Below are positions 16,274 through 22,756 of a DNA stretch of 64,000 nt, piece by piece. The first letter of the stretch is position 1. Every line of letters starts with the position of its first letter. Position numbers and translations under genes: made by a program. Under the pieces are notes generated by a model. The model had not been told where the DNA came from. It did no database searches and saw only the letters and a list, made by a program, of their open reading frames with translations. Origin of the DNA: a virus; IMG/VR virus record IMGVR_UViG_3300032116_000004, positions 248,001 through 312,000 of that record, one strand, 5' to 3'.

Positions 16274-17196
16274 CCCTCTTGTCGTCGGATCACATCAATC
16301 TCACGTGTCATTACGCCGAGATTCTGCCAGTTAGATCTGTAATGATCCTTGAAAAATGCGCTCTGGAACGGGGGCATGAACGCCATGGGTAATCCCAATT
16401 GTGTGCTCAATGGATCGGTATAAAAATCAATCACCCCTGCTGGGTCTTGTTCAGCCACTGTGGATTCCCATATCGTTTTTAGAGTATCAAACCACTGCAC
16501 TTCTCGATAGTCCCAGTCAGAAAGCATGGTCATGTATGTGCCTTGACGGGCACCGGCTATGGCCCAAAATCCATTTTCAACATCGCAGCCTATGTTGTGC
16601 CATATCGTGAGATGATCGAAATTGCGTTTATGCACACGATCCTTGAATTCACTCACTGTGGGACGGCGCCCACGATCCAGGCACATCTTGACGCCTTCTC
16701 GGAACCCTGCACGCCAGGCATGGAATGGTGATCCATTGGGATAGGTTGTTGAATAGCAATCATGCATGGGCCAATACAGTGGATCAAAGCAGAATTCTAC
16801 CACTGTTTCGTCTCGCCCATCTGTGGATTCATGGGTTTTCATGTTGAGAACGAAATCTCGGGTCCACGAACTCAACCCACCGTTGCCATACATCAGACCA
16901 TTGACATGATTGCGAGCACGCCACCGCAACACAGCACGCTCCCATGATTCATCTGGAAATTCCAGTGTGAGATTGAAAAAGTTTTCTTGGGGAAGATTGT
17001 CTCCATCTATCAAGATGAAACGCTCGGTTTCTGATGCGTCGGCTGCGGCCTTGTGTGCGGCATCTGATCCTTTGACGCTGTCCACACGTTTGGCCCAGGG
17101 GACCATGTTGCGTATTTTGACCCAAAATTCTTCTTTGAGAGGCTCGTCATAGGACAGGTAGACGACGTCAAGATCTGCTATATCAACTTTCTTCAT
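16267..17196 (-). CDS. GT-A-like glycosyltransferase, DGDN type
   Basis: 309 residues. The N-terminus reads LDVVYLSYDEPLKEEFW, then PWAKRVDSVKGSDAAHKAA and RFILIDGDNLPQENFF. The IDGDN segment occupies the place of a GT-A DxD metal and sugar-nucleotide motif. A middle FDPLYWPMHDCYSTTYPNGS segment and HNIGCDVENGFW follow. Proteins with this SYDEP...DGDN pattern occur in marine T4-like phages and are usually left unnamed. No membrane segment is seen. It overlaps its neighbours by seven and 14 bases. It could transfer the second sugar of a glycan built together with the two other GT-A-like enzymes nearby. Confidence 0.65.
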   Translation of the reverse strand: MKKVDIADLDVVYLSYDEPLKEEFWVKIRNMVPWAKRVDSVKGSDAAHKAAADASETERFILIDGDNLPQENFFNLTLEFPDESWERAVLRWRARNHVNGLMYGNGGLSSWTRDFVLNMKTHESTDGRDETVVEFCFDPLYWPMHDCYSTTYPNGSPFHAWRAGFREGVKMCLDRGRRPTVSEFKDRVHKRNFDHLTIWHNIGCDVENGFWAIAGARQGTYMTMLSDWDYREVQWFDTLKTIWESTVAEQDPAGVIDFYTDPLSTQLGLPMAFMPPFQSAFFKDHYRSNWQNLGVMTREIDVIRRQEGW

Positions 17197-17530
17197 TGGT
17201 CACGGTTACTTTCCAAAATTTCTTTTGAGTATAGGTGGTTGGCACAACGATACAAACATCGTCGGCATGGCAAGCATATTCGCCATGATCTGCTGGTGCC
17301 AATCGCCAACTGCTCTGTTGTGTTATTTTAATCAATTTTCCATCGCGCACTTTGAGATCCATGCGCACTTGTTCAAAGGTATGACGATCCACTACAATGT
17401 ATGTGCCAGGAAGATCTTCCATGGAATAGCAAGTGATGGTTCCGGAATCGTCATAGTAGATGCGGAATTCGGCTCGATTTTCGGGCACGGTCCAATCATG
17501 CTGTGTGGCGGCTTGCCAAAAGGCATCCAT
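17183..17530 (-). CDS. Unknown protein between glycosyltransferase genes
   Basis: 115 residues beginning MDAFWQAATQHDWTVPENRA. GAGGAG lies four bases before the ATG, a strong ribosome site that fixes the start even though the gene begins 35 bases inside the preceding one. It contains FRIYYDDSGTITCYSMEDLP, TYIVVDRHTF and a C-terminal YACHADDVCIVVP. The first half looks like a small beta-rich domain (two hairpins). Not recognised as any named family. Its fixed place between two GT-like genes suggests an accessory or scaffold role in the same process. Confidence 0.7.
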   Translation of the reverse strand: MDAFWQAATQHDWTVPENRAEFRIYYDDSGTITCYSMEDLPGTYIVVDRHTFEQVRMDLKVRDGKLIKITQQSSWRLAPADHGEYACHADDVCIVVPTTYTQKKFWKVTVTNEES

Positions 17531-18335
17531 AATGCTCCTCCAATTCTAGTGCCAGGGGTTTGTGATGATAATGCACAACCCCATGCTGTTCTATGGTGTT
17601 GATGCGCAGTCTTCCATCTACCAATTCGTAGACAAATTCGTCGGTCCATGGGCGTGCGTCTGTCTTGAGATAGTTGACTGCGGGCTTCATGTGTATCATG
17701 CTGGGCCATGCGTCGGGCAAAGTCACAAGATCCTCGCCCATATACTTGGCCGCCATGGCATAGATCATATCAGTGTTGGCAGGAATGCTATCACAATATT
17801 TCAATGTTTTACGAGCCTCGGGCCACTTTTCAAACAGCACACGCACCAGTTCAAAAAATTCCGATGCCGTGCGACTCAATCTCCAATATGTGATGGCATT
17901 GTAGAGATCTGGAAGATCATTGTCGTCCCAGTGTCTACGATAAGCGCGGCAATCACTGACGTTGTTGAGATAGTTACGCATACCACGACTGACTACGACA
18001 TCTCGATGTTCGAACCAAGACCACCAATGGTCGATGGATCCGTTGACTATCATATCAGATTCGAGTTTGATCGTTTCGCGGAATGGAGAAGCATGGAATG
18101 CTTGCCAGTCGTTGGCCAACTTCCATGTGTCGTTGGCAGCTTGATCTCCATGAGGGAAAGGTTTGATGATATCAAACACCGGATCTGATTCTTCGGCGTC
18201 TGTGACCAAACATATCCTACAATCTGGCATCCACCAACGTAGGCTCTTGGCCAGTGCTCGAGCACAGGCTACGTAGTCATCGCGACCGTTGTTGCTGGCT
18301 ATGATTAGATATCCACGTTCAAATAGCACTGGCAC
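17496..18335 (-). CDS. GT-A-like glycosyltransferase, ESD type
   Basis: 279 residues. It opens GYLIIASNNGRDDYVACARA, a nucleotide-sugar-binding first strand and helix, followed by RICLVTDA. KLESDMIV near residue 92 supplies a DxD-like (E-S-D) motif, and a C-terminal HGVVHYHHKPL carries the His usually closing the GT-A metal site. The YNAITYWRLSRTASEFF segment resembles the acceptor loop in GT8-like enzymes. It is followed by a related gene with the same opening (LLFAFNN.RVDYV). Cytoplasmic; donor and acceptor unknown. Confidence 0.7.
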   Translation of the reverse strand: MPVLFERGYLIIASNNGRDDYVACARALAKSLRWWMPDCRICLVTDAEESDPVFDIIKPFPHGDQAANDTWKLANDWQAFHASPFRETIKLESDMIVNGSIDHWWSWFEHRDVVVSRGMRNYLNNVSDCRAYRRHWDDNDLPDLYNAITYWRLSRTASEFFELVRVLFEKWPEARKTLKYCDSIPANTDMIYAMAAKYMGEDLVTLPDAWPSMIHMKPAVNYLKTDARPWTDEFVYELVDGRLRINTIEQHGVVHYHHKPLALELEEHYGCLLASRHTA

Positions 18336-19140
18336 AGATTTTCCCCAGATCAGGTTTGTTCATGACATGGAGATCACAATCCTCCAATAACATGCGTTGG
18401 TGACGCTCTTGATTATCAACCATCCTCACATAGTTCAGTTGGAATCTATCGGGCTCCAATTGATTCAAATACACATCATAAAAACTGGTAAACAAAGGCC
18501 ACGGAATGCTGGGTATAGAATCCTCGACGTGCCCATAAACAGTGTTGAGAGCGATGCTGATAGCGTAGTCATTGCGATAGAGATCTTGGCTGAATTTATA
18601 GATGCGACTGTAATGATACCAGTTATCTTCGATCATGTGCATCATCTCAAACACAGATTGTGCCAACGCACTCTTCCGGAAATACAGTACCGTGGCCCAC
18701 CACATGGGCATTTCTACCGATCCAAATCTAGTATCGGCAGCAAAGTTCCTGCGTTCTGTGACATCTAACACATAACGATGGCATAAAATATCTTGATCGG
18801 TTTCAAACAGGATTTTCAGTCTATCTGAAGCAACGATATAATCTGTATCAAGCACCAAGGTCTGATCATAAGGACTCAAATCATAGGCCCTGCATCTACC
18901 TCGATTGAACCATGTGGCTGATGAATCCGCATTCATATGATCGTATTTGCGTGTGCCTCCACTGCGACTTTCGGCCGTGATCACTTGATCAAACATCGTG
19001 ACATCGTTGGGCGCTGAATCAGTGATCAATGTGACTGGTAATCCAAGATGTCTGTTGATCCTGGGTGCGGACCATTGTGCTTGTTGCACATAATCCACAC
19101 GATCATTGTTGAACGCGAATAATAGAACGCCTTGAGTCAT
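18319..19140 (-). CDS. GT-A-like glycosyltransferase, LDTDY type
   Basis: 273 residues from the chosen ATG at 19140, which overlaps the upstream stop as ATGA; the frame stays open for 19 more codons upstream, inside that gene. It opens GVLLFAFNNDRVDYVQQA, then LPVTLITDS. YDQTLVLDTDYIV has a clear DxD motif at the end of a hydrophobic strand, as in GT-A enzymes. MPMWWATVLYFRKSALAQ and NDYAISIALN correspond to the acceptor-side elements of GT8-like folds. It is a divergent paralogue of the following gene (17496-18335). Role inferred as glycan building in the modification island. Confidence 0.72.
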   Translation of the reverse strand: MTQGVLLFAFNNDRVDYVQQAQWSAPRINRHLGLPVTLITDSAPNDVTMFDQVITAESRSGGTRKYDHMNADSSATWFNRGRCRAYDLSPYDQTLVLDTDYIVASDRLKILFETDQDILCHRYVLDVTERRNFAADTRFGSVEMPMWWATVLYFRKSALAQSVFEMMHMIEDNWYHYSRIYKFSQDLYRNDYAISIALNTVYGHVEDSIPSIPWPLFTSFYDVYLNQLEPDRFQLNYVRMVDNQERHQRMLLEDCDLHVMNKPDLGKICASAI

Positions 19141-19448
19141 CGTTGTTGAGATAATTGTTGATGCTCGATCAACCAAGCCGTCATCTGCTCCTGCCAACGA
19201 TCATGCGCCAGGTGCTGTAATTCCAACACATTGATCTGCACAGGAGTGCCATAAAGATCCTCTATGACTGCGTCTTCAGTGGGACAACTCTGTAACAGGG
19301 CCAAGAGTTCAGGACCTGCCCGCCACATACCGCCGGCAAAGGCAAAGGTCATTTTGGAATGGTATTTTTCTTTCAGCAGGCGTTTCTGCGTGGCATGATC
19401 AAAACGGCTACGGATTTGTTTGACTAGTTGTTCTGGATCCAAGTTCAT
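19137..19448 (-). CDS. Small conserved phage protein, first gene of the island operon
   Basis: 103 residues, all-helical in appearance: MNLDPEQLVKQIRSRFDHAT, then TFAFAGGMWRAGPELLALL and LYGTPVQINVLELQHLAHDR. The short AFAGGMWRAGPELLALL stretch recalls small unnamed T4-like phage proteins. It is the first gene of the minus-strand island and lies directly downstream of a promoter-like sequence, with GGAG one base before the ATG. If that promoter is used the transcript would begin at about the start codon. Function unknown. Confidence 0.7.
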   Translation of the reverse strand: MNLDPEQLVKQIRSRFDHATQKRLLKEKYHSKMTFAFAGGMWRAGPELLALLQSCPTEDAVIEDLYGTPVQINVLELQHLAHDRWQEQMTAWLIEHQQLSQQR

Positions 19449-19453
19449 ACTCC

Positions 19454-19480
19454 ATTATAACAGAGTATGTAGCAAAACAA
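19454..19480 (-). promoter_or_regulatory. Possible sigma-70 extended -10 promoter for the island
   Basis: On the minus strand TTGTTT, 15 bases, then TGTTATAAT, i.e. a perfect TATAAT with an extended TGn. The spacer is short. Transcription would start at about the ATG at 19448, so a leaderless message or a chance match are both possible. The -35 part overlaps the foot of the terminator stem. Confidence 0.4.
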
Positions 19481-19503
19481 AAGGGCCCGGAGGCCCTTTT
19501 TTT
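19479..19503 (+). terminator. Intrinsic terminator, likely bidirectional
   Basis: AAAAGGGCC - CGGA - GGCCCTTTT gives a nine-base-pair perfect stem with a four-base loop, followed on the plus strand by more Ts. On the minus strand the downstream tract is TTTTGTTTTG. It lies 17 bases after the last gene of the minus-strand structural operon, so its job is to stop late transcription before the island. It is the clearest terminator in the window. Confidence 0.85.
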
Positions 19504-19519
19504 ACCGATTGACGATGTT

Positions 19520-20497
19520 TTATGATCCAGTTTGTGATCCAGCCAGTGTGGGTGTTCCCCAACTGGTCGTGGTAAGATATGTGGTAGCACTGGGGATCAG
19601 TGTGAGGGTAGATGTAAGTGTACCATCTACTGTGGTCAAACCGCCGGGTTTGGCGATGGTGGAGGCAATGGTTATTACTGAACCAGCATCAGCGTTGGAA
19701 CCTTGTGTACCGTTGCTCTTGATGTTTACAGTGATTGAGTTACCTTCATAGCCATAGTAAGAACTGGCCGATTGTGTGAATACCTGCACATTGGCAGTGG
19801 TGAGATCGTAGTATCCAGTGTTAGCGGAGATAGTCGGAGATCCAGATCCACCAGTTTTCACAGTTCCGGTATAACTACCGCCTGCGATGGTCTGTGTTCC
19901 TGTTCCTGCTGTGTAGTTAAGTGTTCCGCATGCAGTGCAAAGGTTGGTGATAGCAGTGTTTTGATCGCTGACTGAACCGCCGGTGCGGCTCCAGGTCTGG
20001 GTGATACGTCCACCGGCGTTAAAGAAATAACGTGCGGCATCTCCAGATGCAAAGGTCACTGTTTGTGTAAATATCACCGACGAGGTCCAGGAGGTAGCAC
20101 GACTTACAGCACCACCGGCAGTGATCGATGTGCCCACAGCGGCGCAGTTCAATCTGTTGTTAAAAATCGTGGTGATGTTGGTCGACAGAGCTGCATAGGC
20201 ACTGATCGTGTCCCCTGCCACCGGGCTAGAGATCGCAGTGATCGATGATCCTTGTTGGCTGGCTGCACTGGATATACGTGCCAGCATGGTCGACCATTGC
20301 GTAGCTGTCACTGTTTGTCCTGCTGACACTGCGCTCAAAACTGGTAAAGTGGTCTGACCATATCCTTTGTCACCTGTGCCCACACCCCATACAGTGTTGA
20401 CGTTTGCGACGTTGTTGTCACCTGTGCCGGCAGCATTACCTGTGGCAAAGATGTTGTAATCGTCGTCTAATATTACTGATCCGGTCGAGTAGGCCAT
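19520..20497 (-). CDS. Virion structural protein, probable fibre or appendage
   Basis: 325 residues, rich in Ser, Thr, Gly and Ala and almost free of charged residues, as in beta-structured phage fibres. It begins MAYSTGSVILDDDYNIFATG. A helical ARISSAASQQG region is followed by NAGGRITQTWSRTGG and a C-terminal set of short beta repeats (TGTVKTGGSGSPTI, SITVNIKSNGTQGSNADAG). Its first residues (MAYS) echo the next gene (MAYT). AAGGA nine bases before the ATG supports the start. It is the last gene before the terminator. Receptor binding or capsid/tail decoration is possible; no catalytic motif is seen. Confidence 0.7.
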   Translation of the reverse strand: MAYSTGSVILDDDYNIFATGNAAGTGDNNVANVNTVWGVGTGDKGYGQTTLPVLSAVSAGQTVTATQWSTMLARISSAASQQGSSITAISSPVAGDTISAYAALSTNITTIFNNRLNCAAVGTSITAGGAVSRATSWTSSVIFTQTVTFASGDAARYFFNAGGRITQTWSRTGGSVSDQNTAITNLCTACGTLNYTAGTGTQTIAGGSYTGTVKTGGSGSPTISANTGYYDLTTANVQVFTQSASSYYGYEGNSITVNIKSNGTQGSNADAGSVITIASTIAKPGGLTTVDGTLTSTLTLIPSATTYLTTTSWGTPTLAGSQTGS

Positions 20498-20508
20498 TCT
20501 TGTTATCC

Positions 20509-21936
20509 TTAATTAATCGTGACGATCGCTTCTACTGTGCCTTCGTCTTCGGTCAGTTTATCACGGATCGCGCGACCAATAACATTATATGCTGTCCATT
20601 CATTACGAGAGGCTGATCTTGCTAGTCCGTTTCCTGCTGAAACCAAGCGATCACCTTTACGCACCTTGCCGATCACACGCACAGGCACACGACCTGTCAT
20701 AGCGATAGGTGGATGTGTGGCGTCGTCACCAGCGGCACCGTTCATGGTGTAGGCCGGACGTGTTGATATCACACCAAACACTTCATCGGTGGCATCTTCC
20801 ATGGCAGCAGTGATTTCTTTGGCACCACCAAGCATGACCACTGTTCCGGGAGGATATGTGGTATCTGCTTCAAATCTTTCAGCCAAGTCAGCGTATTCAG
20901 CCGATGTGGCTTTGGCGAATATTGTGTTGAAATATCCCGAAGATGTTCCAATGTTGCCTATGCCGTTGGCATTGTTGTTAATGATACTGCCCAAAGACAC
21001 AGCGGCTGTTCCAAAATTCACTGTTCCGCCTGTTGACGCAATCTGCCCTGTGACCACTAGATTTGTGTTTATATTAACGTTAGATGTAGCACCATCGAGC
21101 GTCATACAAGTGGTGGTAGAACCTCCATCGTTGACCTGGAATATGATATCGCCATCCAGTGTTTGATTGCGGAGATATACGTCGGTTCCTGAGACAAACA
21201 AACGAGCATCTGAGTCACCGCCCACATATAGACCAGTATCATTGAGTATACTCAATGTGCCTGTGGTGGATGTGGCTGCGTCTGTGCGCATGAAAGAAGT
21301 CGAGTTCAGATTATCCAACAGGTCAGCGTTGGTAGCCGTGCCTTTCATTGTAGGGTAGTCTGTGCTCATGTTCAAGCCAGGCCCAATGGTTGCAAAACCT
21401 GTCAGTGCCGCGGCTGGAGTAAATGTTGGGTCTTTGGAGAATATAGCGACGATAGCATTATTGACAAACATTTTGACAACAACGTGATCGCTACCCGGTG
21501 ATGAATCGGTAATGGTGTCGACTATGGCGCCAGAAGTTCCAGTGCCCGATGTAAAGGCCGGACCTACTAAGATGAAACTGGATCCATTGTAGACCTTGAG
21601 CTGGGCGTTCACTGTGTCAAACCACAGGTCACCTGTGACATTCGATGTCGGAGCAGATGCGCTGGCAGTGGCGCTGGAAATCACTTTGAAAGTGGTTCCG
21701 TTGTAGACTTTCATCACACCATTGGTCTTGTCCCACCAAAGTTGTCCTACCAAAGGGTCCCCTGGGGCAGTGGTATTGCTACCACTTTCCAACAAGTGGA
21801 TGAAGTTTTCATCTAGGAATTCGCCATAGCCAGCATAGTTTTTGCCCACTAGGGTCATGCTGGAATCGCTGTTGATGGTTCCGTCCGCGATTACCGCGAA
21901 TATGGTGCCATCTGTTAAGTTAATCGTATATGCCAT
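20509..21936 (-). CDS. Tail fibre-like protein with C-terminal chaperone/autocleavage-like domain
   Basis: 475 residues. The N-terminus has two bead repeats of the kind G-x-LWWDKTNGVMKVYNGTTF and G-DLWFDTVNAQLKVYNGSSF, which attach fibres in many marine T4-like phages. A beta-rich shaft follows (GLYVGGDSDARLFVSG, IASTGGTVNFGT). The C-terminus, from about residue 350, has YADLAERFEADTTYPPGTVV, DEVFGVISTRPAY, GRVPVRVIGKVRKGDRLVSA, the pattern of the peptidase-G2-like intramolecular chaperone domain that trimerises and may cleave fibres. Charge is low throughout. A late-type promoter box and a GGAG ribosome site precede it. Probably a trimeric fibre; its target is unknown. Confidence 0.8.
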   Translation of the reverse strand: MAYTINLTDGTIFAVIADGTINSDSSMTLVGKNYAGYGEFLDENFIHLLESGSNTTAPGDPLVGQLWWDKTNGVMKVYNGTTFKVISSATASASAPTSNVTGDLWFDTVNAQLKVYNGSSFILVGPAFTSGTGTSGAIVDTITDSSPGSDHVVVKMFVNNAIVAIFSKDPTFTPAAALTGFATIGPGLNMSTDYPTMKGTATNADLLDNLNSTSFMRTDAATSTTGTLSILNDTGLYVGGDSDARLFVSGTDVYLRNQTLDGDIIFQVNDGGSTTTCMTLDGATSNVNINTNLVVTGQIASTGGTVNFGTAAVSLGSIINNNANGIGNIGTSSGYFNTIFAKATSAEYADLAERFEADTTYPPGTVVMLGGAKEITAAMEDATDEVFGVISTRPAYTMNGAAGDDATHPPIAMTGRVPVRVIGKVRKGDRLVSAGNGLARSASRNEWTAYNVIGRAIRDKLTEDEGTVEAIVTIN

Positions 21937-21957
21937 TCTCTTTACTCCGCTTTAGGA

Positions 21958-21990
21958 TATTTACCACGGTTTAATATACTCATATTTATG
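21958..21990 (-). promoter_or_regulatory. Late promoter boxes before the fibre gene
   Basis: On the minus strand CATAAATA at 21990-21983 (seven of eight to the T4 late consensus TATAAATA), and a second TAAATA at 21963-21958. GGAG follows nine bases before the ATG at 21936. The first box overlaps the stop of the upstream gene. Confidence 0.6.
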
Positions 21991-22588
21991 TAGAGCTCAA
22001 ATTTGTTAAGGTTTGTATCCGCACTGTATAATCTATCTGTATCTGGCGGTTCAAACTCTTTTGCACCGGGTGGAAGATCACATGAGTGATCAACCGTAAA
22101 TCTGTAGGACTACCGTTCCAGGTTTTTAAACCCAGTTCGTCAAACACATATTCACCATTGAAATTGGTTGAATTGTCAAAGGCTTGTTGGCCAGCGGGTT
22201 CACCGTAGTCCAACAAGCAACTTACTAAGATATCAGTGTAAACAGTGCCCGTGGTATGCAGGATAGTCATGTTGTTCCTGCTGGGATCTGTATTGGCCGC
22301 TGAATTGTTATCTACTACCTTGGCATAGGTAGGATTGTAAAGATCAGCATTCTGACCTGTGGTGTTAGGGGGCAAATATGTGATCACTCCAGTGGGATCC
22401 ACGGATGATCCACCGTTGCCAAAAGCCATGAGATATATCTGTCCAACGGTCTTGTTGGCTAGGGTATTGGCCATGCTGATAGATATGTTTTCATAGTGGA
22501 TGGCATTTTTCTTATCCACAAATACTTCTTGAGTGTTGGGATCAAATATCCGGACGAAACCCTCGATTTTTACTGGAACTTGCATCAT
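21986..22588 (-). CDS. Virion structural protein with GFVxIFDPNT motif
   Basis: 200 residues starting MMQVPVKIEGFVRIFDPNTQ. NAIHYENISISMANTLAN, GQIYLMAFGNGGSSVDPTG and a C-terminal LRLITHVIFHPVQKSLNRQI then QIDYTVRIQT follow, a likely beta-sandwich virion protein. I have seen similar unnamed proteins in marine T4-like baseplate regions. Its ATG overlaps the stop of the preceding 50-residue protein, whose C-terminus carries the same GFVKIFDPNTKE stretch; the shared motif suggests a common interaction surface or an ancient duplication. Possibly a short fibre or baseplate periphery protein. Confidence 0.75.
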   Translation of the reverse strand: MMQVPVKIEGFVRIFDPNTQEVFVDKKNAIHYENISISMANTLANKTVGQIYLMAFGNGGSSVDPTGVITYLPPNTTGQNADLYNPTYAKVVDNNSAANTDPSRNNMTILHTTGTVYTDILVSCLLDYGEPAGQQAFDNSTNFNGEYVFDELGLKTWNGSPTDLRLITHVIFHPVQKSLNRQIQIDYTVRIQTLTNLSST

Positions 22589-22737
22589 GCTCGGGTCTCC
22601 AGGATGGTTTCTTTGGTATTTGGATCGAATATTTTCACGAAACCCGAAACCGCTATACCACCCACTTCATTGGGTTTGCGACGTGGCTGTGGTTGAGACT
22701 GCGGCGGAGTTGGTGTAGACTGTTGTTTATTATCCAT
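22585..22737 (-). CDS. 50-residue Pro/Gln-rich protein with GFVKIFDPNT motif
   Basis: Starts MDNKQQSTPTPPQSQPQPRR and ends VSGFVKIFDPNTKETILE then TRA. The first half is a low-complexity Pro/Gln/Ser linker; the second repeats the opening motif of the next protein. I took the ATG at 22737; the frame stays open to 22773, inside the giant gene. A TAAATACT late-type box lies six bases upstream. Stop and next start overlap (ATGA). Probably a tethering peptide for the same partner as the following protein; function unproven. Confidence 0.65.
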   Translation of the reverse strand: MDNKQQSTPTPPQSQPQPRRKPNEVGGIAVSGFVKIFDPNTKETILETRA

Positions 22738-22740
22738 GGT

Positions 22741-22750
22741 AGTATTTAGC
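22741..22750 (-). promoter_or_regulatory. Late promoter-like TAAATACT box
   Basis: GCTAAATACT on the minus strand, core at 22748-22743, three bases plus CC before the ATG at 22737. It matches the T4 late core and its usual CT extension. The same arrangement recurs before gp25 and the 72-residue gene after gp20. Confidence 0.5.
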
Positions 22751-22756
22751 ATGGCT

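Noticed and set aside
17562-18188. 208-codon open frame on the plus strand
   Set aside because: Antisense to the ESD-type glycosyltransferase gene, whose motifs are clear.
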